64,000 nt of DNA from contig OY970164.1 of assembly GCA_963706555.1 (NCBI GenBank), positions 4,526,001 through 4,590,000 of the forward strand. The letters are read 5' to 3'. Position 1 is the stretch's first letter. The number at the start of each line of letters is the position of its first letter. The notes under the pieces were generated by a model. It did not search any database. It had not been told where the DNA came from and saw only the letters and a program-made list of their open reading frames with translations. Made by a program: the position numbers and the translations under genes. Below, in pieces: positions 7,878 through 16,572 of the stretch. This DNA is from Bog-473 sp963706555 (lineage in GTDB: Bacteria; Actinomycetota; Acidimicrobiia; Acidimicrobiales; RAAP-2).

Positions 7878-10083
7878 TCAGTGCCCGGGCTCGGGGTCCC
7901 GTGGCTGGCCGAGCATGCGCTCGGCGATCACGTTGCGCTGCACCTCGCTCGTCCCACCGGCGATGGTCAGGCATCGGGTCGAGAGGAACCCTTCCTCCCA
8001 TCGTTGGGCCTCGCCGTCGAGGACCGCACCGTCCGCCCCGTAGAGCGCCATGCCCATTTCCTGGACGCGTTGCTCGTGTTCCACGCCGAGGAGCTTGCGC
8101 ACACTGGCTCCACTGCCCGGATCGACCCCCGAGAGCGAGCGTAAGGTCGAGCGGAGGCTCAAGAGGGCGAGGGACTGCGCCTCGGCCAGTAGATGTCCGA
8201 GCTCGCCCAATCGGATCGACGCGTTGTCCAGGCCCTGACGCGCCACGGTACGCAGCACCAACTCGACGCCGTTGCCGAACGCTGCCCCCGACGACATGGA
8301 GACACGTTCGTTGGACAGCGTGGTGCGCCCGATGCGCCACCCGTCGCCCGGCTGACCGATCACCGCGTCGTCGGGCACGAAGACGTCGGTGAAGAACACC
8401 TCGTTGAACATGGCGGCGCCCGTGAGCTCGCGCAGAGGCCGGATATCGATGCCCTCGGTGTGCATGTCCACGATGAAGTACGTGATGCCGGCATGCTTGG
8501 TCGCGTCGGGGTCCGAACGCGCCAGGCAGATGCCGTAGTCCGCCTGCATAGCCAAGGACGTCCACACCTTTTGGCCGTTGAGGATCCAGCCGCCTTCGAC
8601 CGACTCGGCGCGGGTGCTCAACGCGGCCAGGTCCGAACCCGCCCCAGGCTCGCTGAAGAGCTGGCACCAGGCCACGGCACCGAGGAGCGTGGGACGCACC
8701 CACCGCTCCTGCTGCTCCTCGGTGCCGTGGGCGATGATGGTCGGCAGGGCCCACGCGCCCACAGCCAGGTGTGGCCGGAAAACGCCCGCAGCTGCCAGTT
8801 CCTCGTCGAGGACCAACTGGTCCAACGGGTCGGCGGAACGGCCCCACGGAGGAGGCCAGTGGGGCTGGAGCAAGCCGGTCTCGACCAGCGCGGCTCGCTG
8901 CGCCGCCCCTTCCTGCGCGGCAACCTGCTCCACCAAGGGCCGCAACTCGGCCCGACGGGCCTCCGCTTCGGGCGGGAGGTCAGCCGAGACACTGCGCCGG
9001 CTTCCAGCCAATGCGAGATGGGCCACGTTCTCCTCGAGGCTCTGACCGCCGGCGAGAAGTTGGCGAGTGGCCATGGCCCGCTTCAGGTAGAAGTGGGCGT
9101 CGTGCTCCCAGGTGAAGCCGATGCCACCGAGAATCTGCACGCATTGTTTGGCACAGTGCGCAACGGCATCGACACTCAGTGCTCCGGCCACCTGCGCGCT
9201 CGAGCGCGCACTCGTCGGCAGGGCTGTCCCCACTCCATGCTGCTGCGGCGTCCCACGCCACGGCGGCACACTGCTCGACGGCGACGAGCATGTCGGCCAA
9301 TGCATGCTTGATCGCCTGGAACTGGCCGATGGGTCGACCGAACTGCACGCGCACCTTGGCATACTCCGATGCCGTATCGAGGCACCAGCGAGCCACACCG
9401 GCCCCCTCGGCCGCCGCCATCACGAGCGCCAGGTTGCGCACGTCGGCCGTCGTCACCTCGGGCAGCAGCGCGTCGACCGGGACAGCGACATCCGAGTAGA
9501 TGGCCTGCCCCAGGCGCCGGGTGGCATCGAGCGCCGGCAATGACGACCGGTCGGCGTCGTGCGGATCGAGGAGGCACCATCCGCCCTCGTCCAGTGGGGC
9601 GAGGAGGAGTGCGGCCGTGGGCAATCCGAGGACGGGACGCAGAGTGCCGCTGACCCGTTCGCCACCGGCACCGGCACCGGCGCCGCCGGTGCGCTGCAAC
9701 GTCTCCGCGCCCAGCGCCACGGCGGCCGGCGCAGAGCCGTCGAGCAGGCCGGGCAGATAGCGGGCCCGTTGCGCCGCACTCCCATGGCGCGAGAGCACAG
9801 CCGCCACCAACACCGTGGGAAGGACCGGTCCCGGGAAAAGGGCGTATCCGAGTTCCTCGAGGACCACGGCGAGCTCGTTCAGACCGAAGCCCTGACCACC
9901 GTCATCCTCTGGCACATGAAGGCCGAGCCAACCCTGGGCGACCATCTTCTCCCACACCGGAGGGAGGTCATCGGATGTCGACTCGGCCGCCGCCCGGGGC
10001 TCGCTGGGAGGGCAGTGGTTCTGCAGCCACCGTTGTGCGCTCTGACGCAGCGCCTCGTGTTCCTCGCTCACCGCAATCGGCAT
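7878..10083 (-). pseudogene. Tandem (two-domain) acyl-CoA dehydrogenase, FadE34-like, interrupted by a one-base frameshift
   Basis: FAD-dependent oxidation of an acyl-CoA to an enoyl-CoA. Starting at ATG 10083 (GGAGG upstream), the first domain runs from MPIAVSEEHEALRQ to the RVQFGRPIGQFQAIKHALAD motif. At about 9195 the frame is lost; one base out of phase the protein continues with AQVAGALSVDAVAHCAKQ and the ILGGIGFTWEHDAHFYLKRA motif. It then enters a complete second domain (LFSEPGAGSDLAAL, GWILNGQKVWTS, IAGGTSEVQRNVIAERMLG) ending at 7878. The joined product would be about 735 residues, the size of fused enzymes such as mycobacterial FadE34 used for bulky side chains. Elsewhere the coding sequence is intact, so an assembly indel is as likely as a true mutation. 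It is the last gene of the P450 operon; its start shares one base with the ferredoxin stop. Confidence 0.85.
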
Positions 10084-10316
10084 TACCCCTCCGTCTCTCC
10101 TGGAACTATCGCAACGCCATCTCTCGACAGCGAAATGGCGCCAACCGGACAACCTTCGGCCGCGATCCGCAACCGGGCCTCGTCGGTGGCCGCGGCGCCG
10201 AGGACGATCGCATGGCCTGCGTCGCTGAGGTCGAACGTCTCGGGCGCCCAGAACACACAGTTCCCCGACCCCATACAACGGCCCTCGTCGATCGCAATCT
10301 CCAACGGTTCACTCAC
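10083..10316 (-). CDS. Single-cluster ferredoxin, probably the P450 electron donor
   Basis: A 77-residue ferredoxin from GTG 10316. The ligands are CMGSGNC (Cys-x5-Cys, with the usual middle cysteine of a 4Fe site replaced) and GCPVGAI, the pattern of [3Fe-4S] ferredoxins that feed cytochromes P450 in actinobacteria. The helix between them (APETFDLSDAG) is typical. It sits in the same operon as the P450 and just before the acyl-CoA dehydrogenase, whose ATG overlaps its stop as TAATG. An internal start is not likely because the first Cys is near residue 15. Confidence 0.9.
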   Translation of the reverse strand: MSEPLEIAIDEGRCMGSGNCVFWAPETFDLSDAGHAIVLGAAATDEARLRIAAEGCPVGAISLSRDGVAIVPGETEG

Positions 10317-10406
10317 GGTGCCCGCTGACCCGTCGACCGACCCGTCGCACCTGCCGCCCGCCGACGCCCGCCCCCGCCGCACCGACGCCCCCGGCGCCCG
10401 GCGCCG

Positions 10407-11576
10407 TCATGCCGACCGCAAAAGGATGGCGCTCGTCGGCACACCTTCTCCTGACGTGACGAGGCAGTTGGTCGCACCCTCCACCTGCGCGGTCGAAGTT
10501 CCGCGCACCTGGCGCACGCCTTCGGTGATGAGATTGAACCCGTGCACGTACGCCTCGGACAAGCCTCCACCCGACGTGTTGGTGGGCAGCGAGCCACTCC
10601 CCCAGCGCAGGTTGCCGTCGGCGACGAAGTCGCCGGCCTCCCCCCGCCCGCAGAACCCGTAGCCCTCGAGCGAAAGAAGGATCAACGGGGTGAAGGCATC
10701 GTAGATCTGCACCACGTCCACGTCGCTCGGTCCGAGCTCGGACTGTGACCACAGCTTCTTGGCGCAGGCCCAGGCCGGGCCGATGAGCGGGTCGTCGGAG
10801 TAGTAGTTGACCATGACCTCGTGCTGGCGGTTCAGGCCTTGGCCGAACGCGTGGACGAGAGCCGGAGGGTGCGGGCAGTCCTTGGCCCGGTCGGCCGAGA
10901 CGAGGACGGCGGCGAGCGCGCCGTCCGTCTCCAGACAGTTGTCGAAAAGACAGAGTGGCTCGGAGATGAACCGGGCCGCCATGTAGTCGTCGAGCGACAT
11001 CGTCCTGTCGTACATCAGCGCCGCCGGATTGCGGTTGGCGTGCGCCCGTATGGCCAGCGCCACCTCGGCCAGGTGCTCGCGCGTGGCCCCGAACTCGTAC
11101 ATGTACCGGCGGGCCAGCATGGCCACCTCGTCGACCGGACGGAGGAGACCGGCGGGACGTGTCCACTGTCCTTGCGTGACGAGATTGGTTGGCGCAGCCG
11201 CCCATGGCCGTGACGCGGCGGCACCGCGCTTGCGCGAACGCCACGCCACGACGACGTCGGCCTGACCGGTGGCGATCGCCATGGCGGCGTGGCCGATGGT
11301 GGCGCAGCCTGCGCCACCGCCGTAACCGACCTGGGAGAAGTACGTCACGTCGCCCAACCCGATGGACTTGGCCAAGGTGACCTCGTCCGTGGTCTCCAAG
11401 GTGTAGGAGGACAGGCCGTCGACCTCACTGGGCTCGATGCCGGCGTCGGCGAGAGCAGCGACAACGGCTTCGGCCGCCAGCTGGGACTCGGAGCGGTCGA
11501 TCTTCTTGGCGAACTCGGTCTGCCCGATGCCGACGATTGCTGCCGCATCTTGCAGCGGGCTCCGGGCTCCGGTCAT
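10407..11576 (-). CDS. Thiolase-superfamily lipid-transfer protein (Ltp2-like aldolase candidate)
   Basis: A 389-residue member of the SCP-x/thiolase-like family. Signature segments are AAIVGIGQTEFAKK, SQVGYGGGAGCATIGHAAMA, FDNCLETDGALAAVLVS, YDAFTPLILLSLEGYGFCG and NTSGGGLSEAYVHG. The canonical GHP motif of thiolases is replaced by AYVHG, as in the group containing the steroid side-chain retro-aldolase Ltp2, so C-C cleavage of a hydroxyacyl-CoA is more likely than CoA-dependent thiolysis. Such proteins usually need a DUF35 partner; none is adjacent here, although one accompanies the paralogue at 28160-29329. It lies between P450 and ferredoxin in the operon. Confidence 0.85.
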   Translation of the reverse strand: MTGARSPLQDAAAIVGIGQTEFAKKIDRSESQLAAEAVVAALADAGIEPSEVDGLSSYTLETTDEVTLAKSIGLGDVTYFSQVGYGGGAGCATIGHAAMAIATGQADVVVAWRSRKRGAAASRPWAAAPTNLVTQGQWTRPAGLLRPVDEVAMLARRYMYEFGATREHLAEVALAIRAHANRNPAALMYDRTMSLDDYMAARFISEPLCLFDNCLETDGALAAVLVSADRAKDCPHPPALVHAFGQGLNRQHEVMVNYYSDDPLIGPAWACAKKLWSQSELGPSDVDVVQIYDAFTPLILLSLEGYGFCGRGEAGDFVADGNLRWGSGSLPTNTSGGGLSEAYVHGFNLITEGVRQVRGTSTAQVEGATNCLVTSGEGVPTSAILLRSA

Positions 11577-11609
11577 GGGGTGACGCTATCCCCCCGCACG
11601 GCGAAGGCG

Positions 11610-12878
11610 TCAACCCGCAGCGAACACCACCGGCAACGACAGCGGCGATCTGAACGCCAGCCCCTCGATGTGGGGGACCTCAGCACGAGGATCCAGGGCA
11701 AAGGGACCGAGTCGGTCGAAAAGAGTGCAGAGGGCGACCCGGGACTCCATCCGGGCGAGATGCATGCCCAGGCACACATGGACGCCGAACCCGAACCCGA
11801 GGTGCTGGCGTCCCTGGCGGAACATATCGAAGCGATCCGGGTCGGCATAGAGCCGCTCGTCCCGATTGGCCGCCCCGAGTAGGAGGGCCACGTCCGCTCC
11901 GGCAGCGACCGGCACGCCCGCCAGTTCCGTCGCGCGTGTGGCCTGGCGCAGGATGACCGTCACCGGTGGCTCCCAGCGCAGCGCCTCCTCGAAGGCCTGC
12001 GCGTAGAGGGAGCGATCGGCGAAGAGCGCGTCGAATTGCACGCGGTCGCGCAGGAGCGCCAGAAGCAGGTTGCCGGTGGCGCGATACGTGGTCTCGACCC
12101 CCGCCGGCAACAGGAGGCGAAGGAACGAGTAGATCTCCTCGTCGCACAACGTGGTGCCGTCCACCTTCACCCGCACGAGGTCGCTGATGAGGTCGTCACC
12201 CGGCGACATCCGTCGCTCCTCCATGACGCCGGCGAAGTACTCGCGCAGCGACGCCGAGGCCGCCAAGCCGCGTTCCCAGTTCGCGGTCACGCTGGTGAGC
12301 TCAATCGCCCAACGCTGGAAGCTCGGATAGTCGGCCCGGGGCAGACCGAGGATGTGGGCGATGACCTGTGCCGGGAAGTTGAACGTGACCTCGCGCACGA
12401 GGTCAGCCCGTCCCGAATCGATGAAGGTGTCGATCAATTCGTTGACGACGACGGCGACGAGGCTCTCCTCCCAATGCGCGAGCACCTTGGAACGGAAGCT
12501 GGGTGCGACCATGGCGCGGGCGATGCGGTGTTCCGGCTCGTCCATCTGCAGGATGGTCCGACCCATCACCTCCCCCATCACGCCCTCGTACACGCCCGAT
12601 GAGAAGGTGTCGTTGTCCCGCAGGACCTGGACGACCTCGTCGAACCCGAACACGGTGATCGGTGCCGGACGAAGCGGATCGACGGGTGGCGCACCGTCGC
12701 CGAGGTCGATCGGCCCACTGTGGACCGGGGCCTGCCGGCGCAATTCGTGCATCCTGGGGTAGGGGTCGCGGATGTCACCCGACACGACGTCCTTGAGCTC
12801 GAAGGGATCGAACGGAACGCCGGTGCCGCCGCGTGCGGTGACACAGCCTGCGGTGACACAGCTCTCGGTGACAGCCAT
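11610..12878 (-). CDS. Cytochrome P450
   Basis: A soluble bacterial P450 of 422 residues. The oxygen-binding I-helix is AGVETTYR, the ExxR salt bridge is in EEALRWEPP, and the heme loop FGFGVHVCLGMHLAR carries the thiolate ligand Cys369. The ATG at 12878 has GAGAGG upstream. The N-terminus carries a five-residue repeat (VTESC, VTAGC, VTARG) from a 15-bp tandem duplication. It is the first gene of a four-gene operon with a thiolase-fold protein, its ferredoxin and an acyl-CoA dehydrogenase, so it probably hydroxylates a hydrophobic chain that is then shortened. The substrate is not predictable from sequence alone; CYP125/CYP142-type activity is only a possibility. Confidence 0.95.
   Translation of the reverse strand: MAVTESCVTAGCVTARGGTGVPFDPFELKDVVSGDIRDPYPRMHELRRQAPVHSGPIDLGDGAPPVDPLRPAPITVFGFDEVVQVLRDNDTFSSGVYEGVMGEVMGRTILQMDEPEHRIARAMVAPSFRSKVLAHWEESLVAVVVNELIDTFIDSGRADLVREVTFNFPAQVIAHILGLPRADYPSFQRWAIELTSVTANWERGLAASASLREYFAGVMEERRMSPGDDLISDLVRVKVDGTTLCDEEIYSFLRLLLPAGVETTYRATGNLLLALLRDRVQFDALFADRSLYAQAFEEALRWEPPVTVILRQATRATELAGVPVAAGADVALLLGAANRDERLYADPDRFDMFRQGRQHLGFGFGVHVCLGMHLARMESRVALCTLFDRLGPFALDPRAEVPHIEGLAFRSPLSLPVVFAAG
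12834..12876 (-). repeat. 15-bp tandem repeat, in frame in the P450 N-terminus
   Basis: TGCGGTGACACAGCC at 12834-12848 is followed by a near-identical copy at 12849-12863 and a partial third at 12864-12876. The period of five codons keeps the P450 frame open. Confidence 0.85.
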
Positions 12879-12948
12879 AAGGGTCCTCTCGTCCAGCCGC
12901 GTCGCGAGCTCCGGCGGTCTCAGAAATGTGACGCTCCCGTCAGGCTAT

Positions 12949-12962
12949 CAAACGTTCGTTTG
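12949..12962. promoter_or_regulatory. Inverted repeat, candidate TetR operator
   Basis: CAAACG-TT-CGTTTG lies in the 140-bp divergent region between the P450 (start 12878) and the TetR gene (start 13019). TetR proteins usually bind such palindromes next to their own gene, so both directions are likely repressed from here. Confidence 0.6.
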
Positions 12963-13018
12963 GCTCGCCGGTCGGGGCCAGGTTCGACGGCGGGACCAGA
13001 AACGCCGAGAATGGGGCC

Positions 13019-13627
13019 ATGGCGAACGCGGAGCAGGGCGAGGGATCGTCGACGAGGCACCGGATTCTGCAGGTTTCCCTGTCGCTGATGTCGCAAAAGG
13101 GTGTCGACGGCACCAGCATGCGCGATCTGGCCTCGGCGGCCGGCCTCAACGTGGCGTCGCTGTACCACTACTTCCCTTCGAAGCGAGAGCTCCTCGAAGC
13201 CGTGCTGGTCGAGCGTGGCTACTTCCTGGAATGGGACGCGGGCCCCAAGCCCGATGATGGGCCCGCCGCCGAATCGGCGCTGGCCGCGGTATTGACCGAC
13301 ATCCTCGTCTCGATGTTCGAGGTGGAGGATTTCGTGCGCCTCATGGCCGGCGAGGCCATGCGCGGTGAGGAGACAGCCCGTGCGGTCGGCGTCGATCTCT
13401 TCACCACCTTCGAAGCGGCGCTGGCTGACTGGATCGTCACGCACCGGCCGGATCTGGACGAGCGGGCCGGTGCTTCGGCGGTCGCCCACCTGCTGACGGC
13501 GATGGTCGTGGGGATCTTCGTGCAGTACGCAGCCGGTGTGGGCGGGGAGGAAGACCGCGACATGACCTCGGTCCTGGCCGAGCGCGCCAACGAGATCTCC
13601 CGCCTCCTCGGACCGTCGTCGGCCTGA
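13019..13627 (+). CDS. TetR-family transcriptional regulator
   Basis: A 202-residue repressor. The N-terminal helix-turn-helix is at about residues 13-58 (RHRILQVSLSLMSQKGVDG, TSMRDLASAAGLNVASLYHY, FPSKRELLEAV). The C-terminal helical domain would bind the inducer, plausibly an acyl-CoA or the P450 substrate. It is divergent from the P450 operon, with the 12949-12962 palindrome between them, and it probably controls that operon and itself. Confidence 0.92.
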   Translation: MANAEQGEGSSTRHRILQVSLSLMSQKGVDGTSMRDLASAAGLNVASLYHYFPSKRELLEAVLVERGYFLEWDAGPKPDDGPAAESALAAVLTDILVSMFEVEDFVRLMAGEAMRGEETARAVGVDLFTTFEAALADWIVTHRPDLDERAGASAVAHLLTAMVVGIFVQYAAGVGGEEDRDMTSVLAERANEISRLLGPSSA

Positions 13628-13694
13628 CTGCGGCACCCGCCGCCGCCACGACGGAAGGGTCTGAGTCCGCGCGGGGTTCGGGTACCCTTCCCCG

Positions 13695-13898
13695 GTGGAT
13701 GTCCCCCCTCACCTGATGCGCACGGCATCGGATCCACGGGCTCCATGCATCATCGGGGTCGCCCGTCGCACCTGGTACCCGGTCGACGTGCCAGACGGCG
13801 GACGCGCCGCCTTCGAGAAAGCGGAGACGGATGAACTGATCGGGCGCACGGTGACGCTGACGCCTAAGGACGCGATAAATCTGGCCCGCCTCAACTGA
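13695..13898 (+). pseudogene. N-terminal remnant of an acetyl-CoA acetyltransferase-like gene
   Basis: A 67-codon frame whose first part (ASDPRAPCIIGVARRTWYPV) matches the beginning of a thiolase-like acetyltransferase family that starts near RTPVIVGVGRRTWYP. It then diverges into an unrelated 30-residue tail. About 90 percent of the enzyme is missing. Its TGA overlaps the ATG of the following GntR gene (TGATG), and that gene lacks its own ribosome binding site, so the remnant may still be translated as a coupling leader. Confidence 0.4.
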
Positions 13899-14686
13899 TG
13901 GCGACCGAACCCGTTCCCCGGCGCCGCCAGATGAGCCGGCCCCGTGTCGCCGAAATGATCGCAAACGAAATCCGCCAGCGCATCCTCGACGGACAACTGG
14001 CCGACGGCGACATGTTGCCCAAAGTGGACGACATGGCCGACGACTACCGCGTCAGCAAGCCGTCCGTCCGTGAAGCGATGCGCATCCTCGAGACGGAGGG
14101 CCTCATCTCCGCTCGTCGGGGCGGAGCAGGCGGCGCGGAAGTGCACATGCCCACGGCGTCGACCGCGGCCCACACGCTCGGCATGATCCTGCAGTCGACG
14201 CACGCCACCGTGGCCGAGCTGGCCACCGCGCTGCTGGTGATGGAACCGACGTGCGCCGCCAAGACCGCCGAACGCGAAGATCGCGCGGACGCGGTGATTC
14301 CCCACCTCCGCGCCATCCACCGGGAGTTGGAGGAACGACGAGGCGACCCGACGGGTTTCAGCATGGTGGCCCGGCAATTCCACCAGGCCATCGTCGGCGG
14401 GTGCGGCAACGCCGCCCTGGAGCTCGTCGCCGGCGCACTGGAGTCGCTGTGGTCGCAACACGAGTCGACCTGGTTGGAATTCAGGGACGCCGAGCTCGAC
14501 GACGACGAGGTAGCGGTCAAGGTTCTCGAGGACCATGCGCGTATTCTCCATGCGATCGAGAGCGGCGACGCCCTCGAGGCACAGAGCCTCGTGGCCCAGC
14601 ACCTGGCCACGAGCCAGACCTACGTGCTCTCCGAAAGCGCCGACCTGAACATCACCGTGGCGCCCCCCTACCAGCACCCGTACTGA
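13898..14686 (+). CDS. GntR/FadR-family transcriptional regulator
   Basis: A 262-residue regulator with an N-terminal winged helix (residues about 15-80: VAEMIANEIRQRILDGQL, VSKPSVREAMRILETEGLIS) and a C-terminal FCD ligand-binding domain (LLVMEPTCAAK, QFHQAIVGGCGN, DHARILHAIESGD). FCD regulators sense carboxylates or acyl-CoAs through a His/Asp metal site. It is paralogous to the gene at 26791-27648. It is convergent with the five-gene aldolase operon, which it may regulate. Confidence 0.92.
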   Translation: MATEPVPRRRQMSRPRVAEMIANEIRQRILDGQLADGDMLPKVDDMADDYRVSKPSVREAMRILETEGLISARRGGAGGAEVHMPTASTAAHTLGMILQSTHATVAELATALLVMEPTCAAKTAEREDRADAVIPHLRAIHRELEERRGDPTGFSMVARQFHQAIVGGCGNAALELVAGALESLWSQHESTWLEFRDAELDDDEVAVKVLEDHARILHAIESGDALEAQSLVAQHLATSQTYVLSESADLNITVAPPYQHPY

Positions 14687-14695
14687 ACCGGCCTC

Positions 14696-15217
14696 CTACA
14701 GATTCCAGCGGTAGTACTGGATTTCGACGGCCAGAGGCATGCGGTACCCGATGTAGCAGTTGATGAGGTCGACCTGCTTGCCCGGCATGCGATGCAAGAC
14801 GCTCTCGTCGACGTCGTACGACGTGACCGACTTGTCGACGATGACGACGTCGTGATCGCTCTTCTTGTACTGCTTGGCCTTCTCCAGGATCTCGTTCAAC
14901 TGGTCCTCGCTCTCGACGACGAACCCGAAGTGGTCCACCGGTGTCGCCTTCATGGCGTTCTCGAGCCCGTAGAGGAAGATGAACTGCCCCGAGCCGGTCA
15001 GCATTACAAGGGGCGGGTGGGCCGGCACGTCCTCCCCCACCAGCGACGCCAGCTCGAGCGTGAACTCCTCGAGGAACTTCTCGTCCTCGACGTACTCGGA
15101 CCAGTTGAACACCTTCTCGTAGAAGCCCAGGAGCTCCTGGCGGCGTTCCCCGGTGATCTCTGCGGGCAGCATGCTGAGCGCCACGTGGTTCATCTGGAAA
15201 CTCAGTGCATCGCTCAT
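14696..15217 (-). CDS. VOC-superfamily (glyoxalase/extradiol-dioxygenase fold) protein
   Basis: A 173-residue protein with paired beta-alpha-beta-beta-beta modules: FQMNHVALSML then LLGFYEKVFNW in the first, VDHFGFVVES and AVEIQYYRW in the second. His11, His96 and Glu165 occupy the positions of the usual VOC metal ligands, so it is probably an active metalloenzyme (isomerase, lyase, epimerase or dioxygenase). Start ATG 15217 has GGGAGG upstream and overlaps the stop of the previous gene (ATGA). It is the last gene of the aldolase/dehydrogenase operon. Confidence 0.75.
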   Translation of the reverse strand: MSDALSFQMNHVALSMLPAEITGERRQELLGFYEKVFNWSEYVEDEKFLEEFTLELASLVGEDVPAHPPLVMLTGSGQFIFLYGLENAMKATPVDHFGFVVESEDQLNEILEKAKQYKKSDHDVVIVDKSVTSYDVDESVLHRMPGKQVDLINCYIGYRMPLAVEIQYYRWNL

Positions 15218-15921
15218 GAGGCCTCCCTCGGTTGTGAAGCCACCATCAATCGGCTTCTCCACTGATCGCGGTACGTCAGTCCCTGCACCATGTACGACCC
15301 CGGGAAGGTGTGCGGGTCGTAGACCTCGGGCTCCCCGATGAGGCGCTCCAACGCGCTGTCGTTCATCACCTCCTGGAGGAAGATGGCCTCGGGTCGATGC
15401 CCACTCCCGGGGGCCACGAGGAAGAAGCCCAGGAGCTTCACGACCGCCGTACCCGAGCTGGCCCACTTCTGGAGGGGCTCCCAGTACTCCCGTCGCTGGA
15501 AGTCCACGTAGTCGGCCACGCTCACATAGGGCCACCCCGTGTCCTCCATGAAGATCCGACGACCCTTCCCTCCCGACGCGAGGACCGGTGCCAGCTCTTC
15601 CCATTCGTTGAACGGCGACCACGGCGCCGCCATGAGGACCTTGCGGTGGAACGCACGCGTCAGCGGTTGCGAGCGGGCCCGCCAGGCCGCACCGTCGCTC
15701 CCCGACATCCACGCGGTATACGAGCCCAGTTCCTCGCCGGAACGCAGCGCGGTCAGGGCGATCGCGAACTCCCCCTCGATCCCGGTGCGCTGGCGCAGGA
15801 ACCAGAGCGGCTGCACGCCGTCGATGTCGCGCACGTGCGGTGCGACGTCGTTCCAATAGGCGTCTTCGAAGTCGTCCAAGCCACCGTGAACGATCTGGAA
15901 TGTCTCGTGTAATAGGATCAC
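15214..15921 (-). CDS. Two-module dimeric alpha/beta-barrel protein (NIPSNAP/ABM-like), unknown function
   Basis: A 235-residue protein from GTG 15921 with AGGTGGAG just upstream. Two ferredoxin-like modules can be seen (LLHETFQIVHGGLDDFEDAYW, LTALRSGEELGSYTAWM; IFMEDTGWPYVSVADYVDFQR). Such barrels act as small oxygenases, isomerases or ligand carriers; no active-site residue can be named. Its start is reached from the previous gene through a chain of mini-ORFs in the 17-bp repeat at 15944-15993. Related in pattern to the proteins at 15987-16559 and 33482-34159. Confidence 0.6.
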   Translation of the reverse strand: MILLHETFQIVHGGLDDFEDAYWNDVAPHVRDIDGVQPLWFLRQRTGIEGEFAIALTALRSGEELGSYTAWMSGSDGAAWRARSQPLTRAFHRKVLMAAPWSPFNEWEELAPVLASGGKGRRIFMEDTGWPYVSVADYVDFQRREYWEPLQKWASSGTAVVKLLGFFLVAPGSGHRPEAIFLQEVMNDSALERLIGEPEVYDPHTFPGSYMVQGLTYRDQWRSRLMVASQPREAS

Positions 15922-15943
15922 GACTCCACCTTTCTCCAGCTCG

Positions 15944-15993
15944 ACCCGACGCTCATTGCCACCCGACGCTCATTGCCACCCGACGCTCATTGC
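15944..15993 (-). repeat. 17-bp tandem repeat forming ATGA-linked mini-ORFs
   Basis: Three copies of ACCCGACGCTCATTGCC (15944-15960, 15961-15977, 15978-15993; the last lacks one base). Read on the minus strand, the stop of the upstream gene (15989-15987) overlaps an ATG at 15990. That ATG opens MSVGWQ and stops on TGA overlapping the next ATG (15973), which opens MSVGWQ again and overlaps the third ATG (15956). The last mini-ORF of 12 residues ends on a TGA overlapping the GTG 15921 start of the next gene. Confidence 0.95.
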
Positions 15994-16559
15994 AGCGGAG
16001 ACCACGATGACGGCCGCAGCACCCAGGTCGATTCGGCTCTCCCCATGACACCGCCCGTGTCGGACTCACCCGTCAGGATGTCGAGCACGGCGGCGGGGGT
16101 CTCCTTGCTGAGGATCGTGATGCCGTCCGGTGCGGCCCCGATGCAGCCGCGCATGACGAGCCCGGGCTGACCGATCGCGGCCTCTCCGCCGGCGTCGGGC
16201 TTGATGAAACGCTGCACCCAGAGGCCGGGGGATGCCGCGTCCCCCGAGGCCGGCGGCACTTCAGACAGGAGGTCGAGGACGGCGGATTCGCTGTCATACC
16301 TCGTCGCGTCGAGCTCTTCGGTCACCGCCGAAAGCTCGCCGTAGGCCACGGCCCGGGCGTAGGCCTCCCAGGCCGCCCACCCGTCCAGCCGGAGCCCGGT
16401 GATGACGCAATACGACGGCCCGGTTCCGTGCGACACCTCGAAGAACCACGCCGGGGTCACCCCGAGGGGGGCGGCAGCCTTCCAGAACTGCTGCGTCGTG
16501 GACTCGAATTCCTCCACGGCCGTGCCTCTGACCCGATGGACTTCCTGCACCACTAGCAC
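15987..16559 (-). CDS. Dimeric alpha/beta-barrel-like protein, unknown function
   Basis: A 190-residue protein from GTG 16559 with AAGGAGA upstream. The N-terminus (LVVQEVHRVRGTAVEEFEST, then TPAWFFEVSHGTGPSYCVI) resembles NIPSNAP/ABM-like barrels and the genes at 15214 and 33482. No catalytic residues are evident. It sits between a zinc alcohol dehydrogenase and another barrel protein in the operon, and both junctions carry 17-bp tandem repeats. Confidence 0.55.
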   Translation of the reverse strand: MLVVQEVHRVRGTAVEEFESTTQQFWKAAAPLGVTPAWFFEVSHGTGPSYCVITGLRLDGWAAWEAYARAVAYGELSAVTEELDATRYDSESAVLDLLSEVPPASGDAASPGLWVQRFIKPDAGGEAAIGQPGLVMRGCIGAAPDGITILSKETPAAVLDILTGESDTGGVMGRAESTWVLRPSSWSPLQ

Positions 16560-16572
16560 GTGGGCTCTCCTT

